Positions 10,885-21,364 of a stretch of 64,000 nt of DNA are shown piece by piece. The notes under the pieces were generated by a model. It saw only the letters and a list, made by a program, of their open reading frames with translations, was not told the DNA's origin and made no database searches. This stretch comes from Meconema thalassinum (lineage: Eukaryota > Arthropoda > Insecta > Orthoptera > Tettigoniidae). Each line of letters starts with the position of its first letter. The first letter of the stretch is position 1. The DNA is taken from contig OX336388.2 in the NCBI GenBank assembly GCA_946902985.2, forward strand, positions 1,386,599,723 to 1,386,663,722, written 5' to 3'. Position numbers and translations under genes: made by a program.

Positions 10885-11590
10885 TTTTCAGAATTAATCA
10901 ATTTTATTGGGTGAAGTAGTGTTGACCGACCGAAATATATTAAATTTCAATTGAAAAATATAACTTTGTTTCGGCATTATTGAATTGAAATATGCCTATC
11001 GGTGAGGATATAACAATGGTATTAGCCTGGGATCATGCAATATCTCCCGTAATATGTTATGAAGAGTACATTAACCTCCCTGCCGCAGACAGCTGACAAT
11101 AATGGCAGCATAGCCCCTGTTGCCAATCAATGACCTCATGATGTGGAATGTGAGGAAGGGTTTCTAGGGCGAGGGTGAACAGTGGCAACAAGTAGGAGAA
11201 TCGCACGCTATGTGACTTATTTATTGCCGCCACCCCCCAACAAGCTTAGCATGCAATAGTACTGCTACTGTTCTCTCACTTGAAATATTCAATACAGGGT
11301 AGGCATGCAGTGTTAATTCAATAGGAAGAACAATTCCAACTACATAGTATTGCCATATTCCATCTAATTTGACAATGTTTAAACTTCATTGCACAAAAGA
11401 ATGAAGATGAACGTGAATCCAGGCAGTTTCTTCCGACTGTTCGCGGCGTGACGATACACGGTGTGTTACAAGTTACGGCATGATTACTGTTTTAATGGCT
11501 GAAACGATGCCGTTTTTGCCTCCTGTGAGGTGCTTGGACATCGTGGTCGTTTAGCTCCGTGTACTTTAGTGTGTAAATATTTGGCATTCA
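10885..11590. other. Unassigned sequence with a SINE-A scrap
   Basis: No gene seen. GTGCTTGGACATCGTGGTCG near 11529 resembles the 3' end of SINE-A copies; the rest is unassigned. Confidence 0.35.
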
Positions 11591-11593
11591 AAT

Positions 11594-11850
11594 GCTTTTC
11601 AGTCGGTCAACATGATTATACCCAAATTGTAATGGGGGTTGTTCCCTAAACCTGAAAGAAATTACATGAGATAAATAATTACACTTTGATGACTAGATTC
11701 GATCGTCAAGCGATCATCGTCAGATCCTTTACGTTTATGTTAATTTATTAATCAAGTGTAATAATTAACCTCGTGTAATTTCTTTCTGGTTTAGGGAACA
11801 ACACCCATTACAATTTGGGTAAAATCGTGTTGACCGACTGAATAGCATTT
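11594..11850. mobile_element. Family H short inverted-repeat element (H2)
   Basis: A roughly 250-bp element whose arms are inverted copies of each other over about 100 bp each: TTTCAGTCGGTCAACATGAT on the left, ATCGTGTTGACCGACTGAA on the right, with the GGGAACAAC and TTACACGAGGT-like parts also mirrored. A diverged ribozyme-like core (minus strand, CTGACGATGATCGCTTGACG) lies between the arms. It looks like a MITE in shape, but no clear target duplication was found. Confidence 0.6.
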
Positions 11851-11935
11851 ACTGAGGCAATATTGAAACATTAATATTGTAACTTTCAGCAGGTCAACAC
11901 AATTGAATTCCAATTACTGGAAACAAGTAGTTCCG

Positions 11936-12078
11936 TGAAGAACCAAGATTAGAATATATTGAACAGATTGCCTCAGATTTGGGGTGTGTTACCTATGTAC
12001 AGATGAAATGATTAGCCCAGGACATGAAGGCATGGATAGCTGCATCAAACCAGTCTAAAGACTACACAACAACCCGGT
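11936..12078 (+). pseudogene. RTE-clade retrotransposon 3' end
   Basis: Translates as EEPRLEYIEQIASDLGCVTY, then VQMK, a stop, LAQDMKAWIAASNQSKD, then CAACAAC. This is the same C-terminus and (CAA)n end as the larger RTE copy at 62.1-63.3 kb, with one in-frame stop near 12008. It directly abuts a Helentron-like 3' end (ACAAGTAGTTCCGTGAAGAA) at 11924-11943. Confidence 0.7.
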
Positions 12079-12274
12079 ATATGCCTGGAGTTGGTATAAT
12101 AAAACTGGACAGAAAATACTCTAATAATACCCACTGTCTGCGCTGGAAATCGAACCTCAGATTCTTGAAACAATGACCAGCTCCCCATTGCAGACGTGTC
12201 CAGGACCTGACCATATTATTATCAATTTTCGATTTCTTGTATTATCAGTTATTGGCTTTGCTCTTTATATGAAA

Positions 12275-13922
12275 CTAGCAGAAGTACCCATTCTTCGAAC
12301 GGTCTTTGGTATTTATAGCCAGACGTAATCAATTGAGCTACTGTTGCAATGGTTAGAGGCTTGGAACCTGTTTGTCGACAAAGATAAATGATTAGTTAAA
12401 ATATGCTCAGAAAATAAATTTAGCCTACCTAAAGTGTACTTCCTGACGTGAAAATAAAATTGAAAACCTCGTAGACGAAACGCAATACACGTCATGTTGC
12501 TGTTTGGAGATATAATAGACCTTCTGTACGACATATCGCACGTTTAAGTTGTGTGAAAAAAATCTATGGTAACCCCTGACCCCCTTAAGCGCATTGATGA
12601 ATTTTACAGTTTTAGTTGGTTCCGTGATAACCTTATTGCCATTTGCAAATGTTCACAGAAATTTAATAAATGGAGTGGCATTACATCCTGCAGAAATAGA
12701 TGGAAAGTTGGATGTTACCTTTTGAGATGTTTTTGTCATGGTTATTGGCGTGCATTCCTTCATTAGTTTATTAAATGAAATTAGTTTTCTTGGAATATCA
12801 GAAACTGTTGGTATTAGAGGCTTAAAATGTAGTTTTCGGGAACCCTTTACGGCTATTTAGGGTCCCAGAGTTTTGTTTCTGAAACCAAGGGGCAGAAAAT
12901 AAGCTTTGTCTCGTCGTTGTAGGACGTAGTATAATAATAATAATAATTATTATTATTATTATTATTATATAGCAATATAGAGATAGGGACGTAATAGACC
13001 TTCCGTACCACACCCGCACGTGTAAATCGCGTGTAAAAATTCTAGAGTACCCCTTGACCCCCTTAAGCGCATTATACCCTATGTATTGATGAATTTTACA
13101 GCTTGGCTGGCTGCGTGGCTCAGGGGTAACGTTCTCGCTTGCTGGGCCCAAAGTTGCAGGTTCGTATCCTGGCGCAGTCAGCTGGCATTTGAGGGTGCGC
13201 AAATGCGAGGGAGCCGTGTCCGTAGATTTACTGGCACGTTAAAGATCCCCTTCGGGGAAAACTTCCGGCACCCCGGCGTCTCTAAAAGCCAGTGTAGTTA
13301 AAAGGGACGTAAAACAAATAACATTATTATTCATTTTACAGCTTGATTGTGTTCCGTTATAGCCTTATAACCGTTTGCAAACTATCTCAGTAATGTAATA
13401 AATGGAATTGTATTGCGTCTTACAGCAATAGATGGACTTGTGAGTTTCTGTTGCCATGGTTACCGGATTGCATTCTTTCATTATTGTATTAAATGAAATT
13501 AGTTGTCTGGGAATATCTCAAAAACGTTTGGTTTTAGGGCCTAAAAATGTGCCCCCGAGTTTCATTTCTCACATTGAGGGGCTGAAAATGAGCTTTGTCC
13601 CGCCCTTCTACGCCTATTTCAGCAAGGGTTTTAAGGGGGTAGGCCCCCTTTTATTGTAGCTACAGAGAATAGTTACATCAATGATTAGTGTCGTGCCTCT
13701 GAAGGATATCTGTACCAAATTTTACGTTGATCCACCCAGCCGTTCTCGAGTTATAAGGGAACATACTTGTCCACAGACTAACAGACAAACAGACAGACAG
13801 ACAGACAAAAAAAATATTTTCACGCGCATCCGTCATAAAACAGTCTGAAACGCGTAAATAACGCAAATTTCCGTAGAAATTCAGAAAAAACAGACAAACT
13901 TTCATTCTTATATATAGAGAGA
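12275..13922 (-). mobile_element. Non-autonomous Helitron
   Basis: On the minus strand the element begins TCTCTCTATATATAAGAATG (from 13922). It has a (GTCT)n tract at 13795-13815 and ends in a hairpin CCGTTC-gaa-GAATGG followed by GTACTTCTG and CTAG (12275-12278). The flanking bases are A before the 5' TC and T after the 3' CTAG, the A/T insertion rule of canonical Helitrons. There is no Rep/helicase gene. Inside are two tandem units of about 470 bp (about 12515-12925 and 12988-13660), an ATA/ATT microsatellite (12931-12969) and a SINE-D at 13106-13332. Confidence 0.8.
13106..13332 (+). repeat. SINE-D copy with 13-bp target duplication
   Basis: tRNA-like head GCTGCGTGGCTCAGGGGTAA (A box) with B box GGTTCGTATCC. 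The body contains CAGCTGGCATTTGAGGGTGC and CGTTAAAGATCCCCTTCGGG, with an ATT-rich tail. It is flanked by ATTTTACAGCTTG at 13093-13105 and 13333-13345, direct evidence of retroposition. Other copies: 30.46, 36.07 and 58.8 kb. Confidence 0.85.
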
Positions 13923-14445
13923 TTTCCGTTGAAGGTAGTTTATTAATAAACTCTCTTCCAAGGTTTGTTAGCATTTTAGTATTGTGCTTGGAATGGCTTG
14001 GCTGGTCTCAACGAGCAATTTTAAACGTGGCTGTGCGTTTCAGTGAGGGATTAATAGTTTTTGCTTTTATAGATTTGTGCTTTACAGCTGTAGTCTATTG
14101 TAGATAATAGTGAATATGTGGTTATTCTTGGTAAAACAATAGTACATTATGCAACGAGCCTATAATGGCATAATTAACCTTCGGGCGGGCGCGCACGCGG
14201 CAAATTGGCCGGGTTTTTAAAAAAAGACGCGCTACTTTGCTATACTCCCGTGAGGGACAACCACGCCCCTATGTATTCTCTAACTACTATCTAAGACGTC
14301 AGATGGCAGGCCAACACCACCTCAGACTTGTAGAGGGATTGCGCAATTCATTACGGAAGTTGCCTGTGTCACGGTAGGACGTTCGACCGGCCACATTGCC
14401 GCCGCGCGCCTAACAGTGCTAAACGTTTACCGTCCACCACACACA

Positions 14446-16399
14446 ATGTAAGTATTTATTTATTTACTTTTTACTTGATTTATAATATTATATGATGAAT
14501 TGCTCAAATATCATATATTTCAGGGTGATATATTTTTCAAATATTTATGCTTTACACATCTATTTCACTGTCCTCCCTTTCCCTCGTTCCCTCGTATTTA
14601 CTCTGTAGGATTTTATGAATACCTACGATTTACTCAATCTTCACTTTTGGGTTTCAGGGAACCTTACCTCAGAGCTGAAGATATTTCTACAATTCTTCAA
14701 GAGTTGGAGGAAGACGAACGAATGGACCAGCTAGAAGATCTGACGGAAGACGATGAGAATGATCCAGATTTCGAGACTGAAGAAATACATGTGGACGACC
14801 ACGTCAGTGAGTCTGAAGTGGAAATTGAAAGTGAAGGTGAAGACGACGCTGAAAATAGCGAGAGTCTTCGATTTTTTATCGGTAAAGATGGAGAAACATT
14901 GTGGGCAAATCAACCTGTCGCAAATCTTGTAAAAACAAGGAGAAGAAACATTATCAAAACTTTTCCAGGCCCTAAGGTAACTGCCCGTCATTGTATGACT
15001 GAAATCGAATGTTTTTCACTAATAATGTCCCCTGACATTATTGATAGTATTGTTAAGAACACCAATATATACATTCAGAAAAAGGAAACTGGAAATCGAG
15101 AGAGGGATTTTAGGTTGACTGATATAAAAGAAATTCGTGCTTTTTTGGGGGCATTATTATTTATGGCGGTCAAAAGGGAGATCGTACGAACCTAGCTGAA
15201 CCATTTGCGACAAACGGGAATGGGTATACAATTTTGCGCGCTAATTTCAGCGAAAGGCGATTCCGATTTTTATTGAGATGTATACGATTCGATGATGTGA
15301 ATACACGAACGGAGCGGATGAACAGTGACAGACTAGCTCCCATTCGAGACATTATGAATAAATTCGTCCACAATTCTCAACAGTCATATTCTCCTGGTGA
15401 ATTCCTGACCGTCGATGAAATGCTGGTTGCTTTCCGGGGCCGTTGTCGATTTGTGCAGTACATGGCTAAAAAACCAGCCAAATACGGCATCAAAATGTAT
15501 GCCTTATGTGATGCTCGAACATTCTATACGTACAATATTGAAATTTATTGTGGAAGGCAAGAAACTGGCCCTTATGCTACCACCAACAAGCCTCATGATA
15601 TTGTTGTCAGACTGACAGATCCCATCAAGAAAACAAATCGTAATGTCACTACAGATAATTACTTTAGCAGCTATCCTCTAGCCGAGGATTTGCTGAAGGA
15701 CGGATTGACCTTTTTGGGCACCCTGAAAAGTAACAAAAAGGAGATTCCCCCAGAGTTTGTGGAGCGCAATTCTTCATCAGTACCCGGAAGTTACAAGTTT
15801 GGTGGTCAACCTGATATGACTTTGATCTCTATGGTGACAAAGAGAAAGAAAGCAGTGCTCGTCTTGTCTACGATGCACGACGACAACAAAACTGATGAAG
15901 AGACAGGCAAACCACAACAAATTATGGACTATAATGGCACCAAAGGAGGGGTGGACACAGTGGACCTCATGTGTTCAAGGTGCTCCACTTCCAGAACAAC
16001 TCGAAGGTGGCCAATGGTGGTATTTTACCGTCTTCTTGATGTGGCTGGGATTAATTCCTTCAAGATCTTCAAGGCTCGGATTTGAGGAGAAGAACTTATG
16101 TATCCAACTTAAGTTTTGCCCTCATGGAAGAAAATCTAAAATACCGGGCCCCAATAACTACTCTTCCTCGAGAACTACGTTGTTTTCTAGAAAGGTATAA
16201 GGAAGAACCTGATCAGGTTGAAGTAACACCTTCCACAAAAAGGCAAATTTGTTTTTATTGTGGTAGATCTAAGAACAATCGGACTCGGATGTCCTGCAAG
16301 AAATGTGCGAAATATGTATGTAAAAAACATTCAGTCCAAGAAATCACATGCAACTCATGTGCACAGCCTGAAGTAGAGGATGAAGATGAAGACGTCTAA
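14446..16399 (+). pseudogene. piggyBac transposase, two frameshifts
   Basis: A DDD/D transposase for cut-and-paste movement at TTAA. An acidic N-terminus (EDLTEDDENDPDFETEE) leads to the DDE_Tnp_1_7-type core. The catalytic aspartates are visible at 15414-15416 (TVDEMLVAFRGR), 15654-15656 (TTDNYF), and 15954-15956 and 15963-15965 (GGVDTVDLM). A C-terminal cysteine-rich zinc domain (CFYCGRS, CKKCAKYVCKKH, CNSC) ends at 16399. The frame breaks twice: near 15165-15180 (reading resumes with DRTNLAEPF just past an early stop at 15193) and near 16070-16085. The likely start codon is split by an intron (AT at 14446-14447, G at 14658). All catalytic residues survive but the gene cannot give a full-length protein without both frames being joined. 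Confidence 0.9.
14448..14657 (+). other. Candidate intron splitting the transposase ATG
   Basis: GTAAGTATTT at 14448 is a strong donor, and TTTGGGTTTCAG ending at 14657 is a good acceptor. Joining them would put AT next to G followed by GAA CCT TAC, giving an ATG in frame with the acidic N-terminal region. An alternative start inside the open frame at 14500 would add AT-rich, phenylalanine-rich sequence not expected of a transposase N-terminus. The inference rests on splice consensus and frame only. Confidence 0.6.
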
Positions 16400-16561
16400 T
16401 TCCAAATGGAAGTGTGGTAACATTGTAACCTTGATTTGATAATATCTGAACACAAGTGATAGGCCTATATTTGGAATATTTTTCTTTTACAGTACTATTT
16501 TCATTGAGATGTGTGTTGCGTTGTTCCTTTTCAGTTTGCAGATGTGATAAAAGTCGTTGAA

Positions 16562-16567
16562 AAATAA
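16562..16567 (+). promoter_or_regulatory. Poly(A) signal of the piggyBac gene
   Basis: AATAAA about 165 bases after the transposase stop and upstream of the right terminal repeat; position approximate to a few bases. Confidence 0.5.
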
Positions 16568-16735
16568 AAAACATTTGCTCACTTAATGTGTCTTTAGTGT
16601 AACAATTGAAATCCCAGTGAATTTCATGTCAACAAACACTTCTGGCTTTGAGAACTGAACGTGAATGAGAGCGGCCAAAATGCCGGAGCGCGCCAACTGG
16701 TGTGAGTGCAAAAGGCGCGCCCGCCCGAAGGTTAA

Positions 16736-17230
16736 GACACGAGTATGTTTATAAAACGCGCGTATGCGAGTTTTATAATTTCCATACGAGTGTCTTAATT
16801 ATTATTATAGGCGAGTTGCATACGACTGTTTATGTTCGGCGATAATATTATTATAACTATTTTATGTTCGAACGTAAATATTCATAAATATTTGCCGAGA
16901 TTTCGCCAGTTTTATGTACTGAACAGAGCGCATGTGACGCAGAGAATGCCTTGTATTTGGCCATGGCCTCCTCGATTACCCTACTATGACACTAGGCCAC
17001 GCAATGAAATTTAAAATTAGAAGGCCGTGGAACTCAGCGTAGGTGCGATGATATACTTATTTAATTGGTCAAAGAACTGTTTCTTGAGCTCTGATTGGTG
17101 GGAAAACTGTTTCATAATGAAAAATAGTGTTATAATGAGCCTCATTATAGTACAGTTTTCTGACATATAATAGTCAGGGTCGAATATAAACATCCTGTAA
17201 ATCATTCTGTTATCGGTTACTTCTTCATTA
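16736..17230 (+). repeat. Family J repeat, right part (left part before the piggyBac)
   Basis: GACACGAGT, GCATACGACTG and the segment GAGCTCTGATTGGTGGGAAA through TAGTGTTATAAT match, in inverse, the sequence at about 56300-57140. The left part (CCTATAATGGCATAATTAA, about 14110-14177) was separated by the piggyBac. The region around TTAAGACACGAGT is itself an imperfect palindrome. Class unknown. Confidence 0.55.
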
Positions 17231-17815
17231 TGATGGGGAAATTGAGAAATGATTTAGCTTGGAAAGGGCCTCTTGTTTTCGTGCAACATGCAAGTAGTGA
17301 TCCTCTACAAAGAGAAATAAGTCGTTTAATGTGCATACTCGTTATCAAATGTGGCAGTGGGATAGACTAATAATGATGATATCCTTTCAGATGGTAGAGG
17401 AATACGACACACATAGGAAAATATAATCGCAAACCTATAGGCTATTATAATAATCTGGGCAGTTACTGTGGTCTGACTAGACGATGCTGCTGGGTAGAGA
17501 AAAGATATAAATCGGGCGATCACTTCAGTTTGATATGTTTTACGCCAGAATGAGCGTGTGAAGTTGACGATGAGCCGGCACGGAACATAAAGGGTAGAGG
17601 TGGTCAGAGCACTTAGCCTCAAGGACATACCCGGCCGGTATTCTTAGAAATCCCTGAGCAGCGCTGAATTATTTATTAGAGCAGCTCGTCGCCACCACGC
17701 GAGTCCGCACTGGTCGATACTCTGTTGACACAGCGACAGGAATAACTAGCATTATGATTGTCCTTGATCATCAGTCTCGTGTGCTTGTGTATTGTATGGT
17801 ACTGGAGCAACTATA
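17231..17815. other. Unassigned sequence
   Basis: No gene or repeat family recognised; the 17326-17628 minus frame has no known motif. Confidence 0.35.
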
Positions 17816-17817
17816 GT

Positions 17818-18668
17818 TAAAGCCCTGCGCGGATGAGGATATCCGCAACATTGTTCACCATCCGGATATACAAGGCGCCAGGAAATGTTCTTCGCAGTGC
17901 CTAAAAGCTGCTGCGAGAGATAGCGTTACCAGTTATGTTGGCAGCATGGCTGTCTCTTGTATCAAAACAAACAAACAAACAAACAGTAAACTTTATACTC
18001 ACCACAGCCATTCATAGCATACTGTTGCACTCTTCCAATAATCTAACTGTACACACTGTCGATTTGGACAGCCCACACATGTGGCCTTCACCCTATTAAG
18101 GACACCGTGCTGCCAACTAGACTGATGACGCTACCTCTCGCAGCTGTATCTAGTCACTGCGGAGAACATTTCTTGGCTCCCTGTAGTTTGCATGGCTGTT
18201 CGGATAGTGGATAAGCTGCGGATAATGTTTGGAATAAATTTGCGGATAGCTTTTAGAATACAATCCGAACTTGTTGAATATCATTACTAAGACCCGGGTA
18301 GACCTACTTTCCGTTATGTTTTTCTCATGACAAATGTAAGATGATGAATTACGGTAATCTCATTCAAATTATGTTATTAAGCACAATTAAGACTAACATT
18401 AACTGAAAAAGCTTGCAATTCTAGCTGTATAACATTCATTTTAAACATAGCACATGCCATAGCTTACAAACGATTTTCTCCTCCAATGTCTAAATGTGTT
18501 GCTTTAATATTTTTATCTAATTAAATTTTTTATTGTAGTGCCAGTTGATTCAGATAACAAACGTGCGGATGTGGGACGGATGCGGATACCAGTCGTGCGG
18601 ATGCGGGGCGGATGCGGATAACAGCTGTGCGGAAGCAGATAACGTTTTGTTTATCCACGCATGGCTAA
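17818..18668. mobile_element. Non-autonomous hAT element, second copy
   Basis: Left end TAAAGCCCTGCGCGGAT, right end mirrored as TTAGCCATGCGTGGATAAAC. The interior matches the hAT at 3154-4869 (GGATAAGCTGCGGATAATGT; GCGGGGCGGATGCGGATAAC). No target duplication is visible, so it is older or altered. It is interrupted by a MITE at 17871-18183. Confidence 0.65.
17871..18183. mobile_element. TA-flanked MITE (Tc1/mariner-type)
   Basis: About 60-bp imperfect terminal inverted repeats, from CAAGGCGCCAGGAAATGTTC on the left and, complemented, CAGGGAGCCAAGAAATGTTC on the right. It is flanked by TA on both sides (17869-17870, 18184-18185). Comparison with the other hAT copy, which lacks it, supports insertion. 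Interior has no coding capacity. Confidence 0.7.
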
Positions 18669-18744
18669 GTCTCTAATTAAAGCAACAACAAACAACTAAT
18701 GTTGAACAAAGTTGACAACTACTGTGGTATCGTATTGAGACTCC

Positions 18745-18905
18745 GGACCTGGGTTGGAATCCCGGCATGTCCTTCCAAATCCTAGCCACAGTTACACATA
18801 CAAGCACTATCTTAGATATCACAGTGACACAAGTTATCAGACTGATACCTCAAACACACCCAAGTACACGGGATGGCATGAACGCGACGACTCAAAACAC
18901 TCTAA
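18745..18905 (+). repeat. SINE-A 3' portion
   Basis: CCTTCCAAATCCTAGCCACA and CAAACACACCCAAGTACACG match the SINE-A tail region; the head is mostly absent. Confidence 0.5.
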
Positions 18906-18980
18906 AACAAATTAACAACAAAAGTAGCAATGCCGACATGGATATTGATGATGATAATGATTATGATGATAATGTTGATG

Positions 18981-18999
<19 letters not shown>

Positions 19000-19016
<17 letters not shown>

Positions 19017-19385
19017 TCGTAAGGCCTCGGGTGCCGGGTGCAACCTTTGTTATTTGACACTCAGAGGGTAGCTTGCATGTCGTATTTCGTTGTTCCTTGA
19101 AGCACTATGAAAGTCAAGGAAGTTAGATATCTAAGCTCCTTGAACACTATAGTGCTTTCTAGTAGAGAAACGAGGAACTTTGTGTTGGCGGAAACTCCCG
19201 AGATTAATTTTGCCATTATGAACACGGCCTGATGAATTCAAATGGGTTCTCTAACATGCCAACATCGTATGACATGAGTGTCGTAATTTTTGCCGCCTTT
19301 CAAAAATCACTTACCACGGCCAGAAGCGAACCTGCATGTAGTAGACCGACACGTTAACCACTCACCCACCGTGGCAAGCTATAAT
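19000..19385 (-). repeat. SINE-K copy, tRNA-derived
   Basis: On the minus strand the head reads CACGGTGGGTGAGTGGTTAA with B box AGGTTCGCTTC (about 19330). The body includes GGCCGTGTTCATAATGGC and AAACTCCC-type segments, ending at the (AAT)n tract at 18978-19016. A headless copy lies on the plus strand at about 56040-56300. Confidence 0.65.
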
Positions 19386-19394
19386 GATAATAAT

Positions 19395-19715
19395 TGGAGT
19401 ATTAAGGGGCCAAAAATCTTATGATATGGTGGTGGTGAAAATTTGATAATTAAGTGAAAACTACAAGTAACTACTGACCTTCAACAACTTATATACTACT
19501 CGTAGAAGAAGAATAGGCAAAACAGGAATAAGGAAATGCCCCCAACCGTTGAAGAATGACGATTGAGGGACTTTCAAGGAGGTAGAGCCATAAAAGGCAG
19601 ATAGGAAAGGGGAAAGACGAGAGGGTCCGTCCCAAAGGCACTGGAAAAAGTGGAAAACCCGGACCCAGCTCAGGTAACCCTTGGGGTCACCAACTCCCAA
19701 ACTTACCATGCGCGC
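19395..19715 (-). mobile_element. Retroposon F fragment
   Basis: GTCACCAACTCCCAAACTTA, CCCGGACCCAGCTCAGGTAA and AAGGGGCCAAAAATC match the inverse of the 3' half of family F. The head is absent; the 19461-19709 frame is a shadow. Confidence 0.6.
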
Positions 19716-19944
19716 AAAACTTTAAGATCGGTTGCCCATCTCCTAGACGCTCGAGCACAAACGTGCCACACAATTAGCTGAAGCGCTGGCGGAGCGACCA
19801 ACTCTTTGCTTTCCTTGTGACTTTCCGTCTGTCCATCGCCAAGTCTACTCCACCTTACGTTGTAAGAAATCCCGGTTGAGAGTGAAGAGGAGCATGTTGT
19901 GCGAATCGTTGAGACTGAATATCGTGTCCAAAAAGGGCCAGCTG

Positions 19945-20275
19945 ATACCCCTGAGGTCCGGGTTAGGTTCTAGATCCTGCTAAGAAATTTAATTCAGGTT
20001 TGAGGGCAAGAACGGGGTACACTTATCTTCATGACAAAAGAAATTAGAAGATGTGGGTTCGATTACCACCTCAGACATCCTAGAAGTGGCTTTCCGTGGT
20101 TTCCCACTTCTACTCCCGGCAAATGAAGGCTACAGCCACCTCTTTACCAATACTCACCTGAATTACATACTACTACGCACACCACAATAATATCTACAAC
20201 ATCTACACTCACCCAAGTAAACAAGGCTACGTGACCACGTTGCCCAATTCTCTCAAATGAAACAACAGTATTATA
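19945..20275 (+). repeat. SINE-A copy
   Basis: Diverged head (GGTCCGGGTTAGGTTCTAGA), then ATCCTAGAAGTGGCTTTCCG, GGTTTCCCACTTCTACTCCC and CACCCAAGTAAACAAGGCTA in SINE-A order. Confidence 0.6.
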
Positions 20276-20489
20276 GTGAATATTCCATCTAAAGGTATTG
20301 TCTGTGTACTGTAAAGGGAGTGGATGAATGGAGTGGCTGGCCAGACATATTCAATGTCAGCCCCGCCCTATGCTTACATCACCTTTATTTGAAGCACCAT
20401 TTCATTAGGATTCACCATATGGGGTCAGTTCACTCTGTGTTTAGCTTGATTGCGACTTTTACTGCTCACGGCCTCAAGTGAATGACTAT

Positions 20490-21165
20490 CTATACTCCAA
20501 GGGCTCACGACTGGTGGGACGTCGTTGGCAACCACGGGATCCCAGTTGAGTCTGGCATTTACTTGTGACGGGCTCTTTTCTGTTCACCTCTCTTGAACAA
20601 CTCTTGTTCTCTTCCGACTCCAACGGTATTAGGGTATCCGAAACCTAGGGTAGCTTTCACTTTTCCCCTTATTTGAGCCTTATCTCATCTTTGTTGATAC
20701 CTTCGAGGAGTCAGATCTCTTCTTTTCCTTTGCATCATCATATCTCCTGCCTTCTGCACAAGGCCCTAAAGGTGACAGGGTGTGTTTAGCCCCACTATTC
20801 TGGATAGTGCTACACCCTCAAGGGCGCACGGTTGGTGAACTCGGGAATTGATGACCCCGAGGGATTCCTGAGCTAGGTCCGGATTTTCCCAATTTTCCAT
20901 TGCCTCTGGGACGGAACCTTTCCGCTTTCCCTTTCCTATCTGCCTATCATATCCCTACTTCTTTCCAAATTTTTCAATCCTCATTCTTCGAGGGTTGAGG
21001 GGATTTCTGTCGTTTTTTCCGTTATTTCTATTTTTTTTTGTTCTAGTATTCTTCTTCTTTTCCTACTTCTTGTCCGTAAGTTAGTTGTATGTTGTAGTTA
21101 CTTTTAGTTTCGTTGTTTTATGTCATCATCTTCACAATTCCCCAAACGATTAGGGGCCGATAACC
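20490..21165 (+). mobile_element. Retroposon F copy, near full length
   Basis: From CAAGGGCTCACGACTGGTGG through CTGGATAGTGCTACACCC, GAGGGATTCCTGAGCTAGGT and the terminal ATTAGGGGCCGATAACCCAG. It is followed directly by the Helentron-like 5' end at about 21215. Confidence 0.65.
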
Positions 21166-21214
21166 CAGATGTTCGTCATCCTTAAACTTCAAATCATCAA
21201 CATCATGTTTTATT

Positions 21215-21284
21215 TTCAGCCTACTTTCGATTTTTGCAAAAAGAAAGTAGTCTTAGATCAACACAGGGCGAAAAAAAGTGTGTC

Positions 21285-21364
<80 letters not shown>

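Larger units (their letters stand above)
14178..16731 (+). mobile_element. piggyBac-superfamily element, complete but with a broken transposase
   Basis: Terminal repeats are 17 bp and perfect: CCTTCGGGCGGGCGCGC at 14178-14194 and its complement at 16715-16731. Both ends are flanked by TTAA (14174-14177 and 16732-16735), the target of this superfamily. The element is 2554 bp and carries one transposase gene on the plus strand. The site it entered is a repeat (family J) whose uninterrupted paralogue at about 57.1 kb shows a single TTAA at the same position. Confidence 0.93.
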
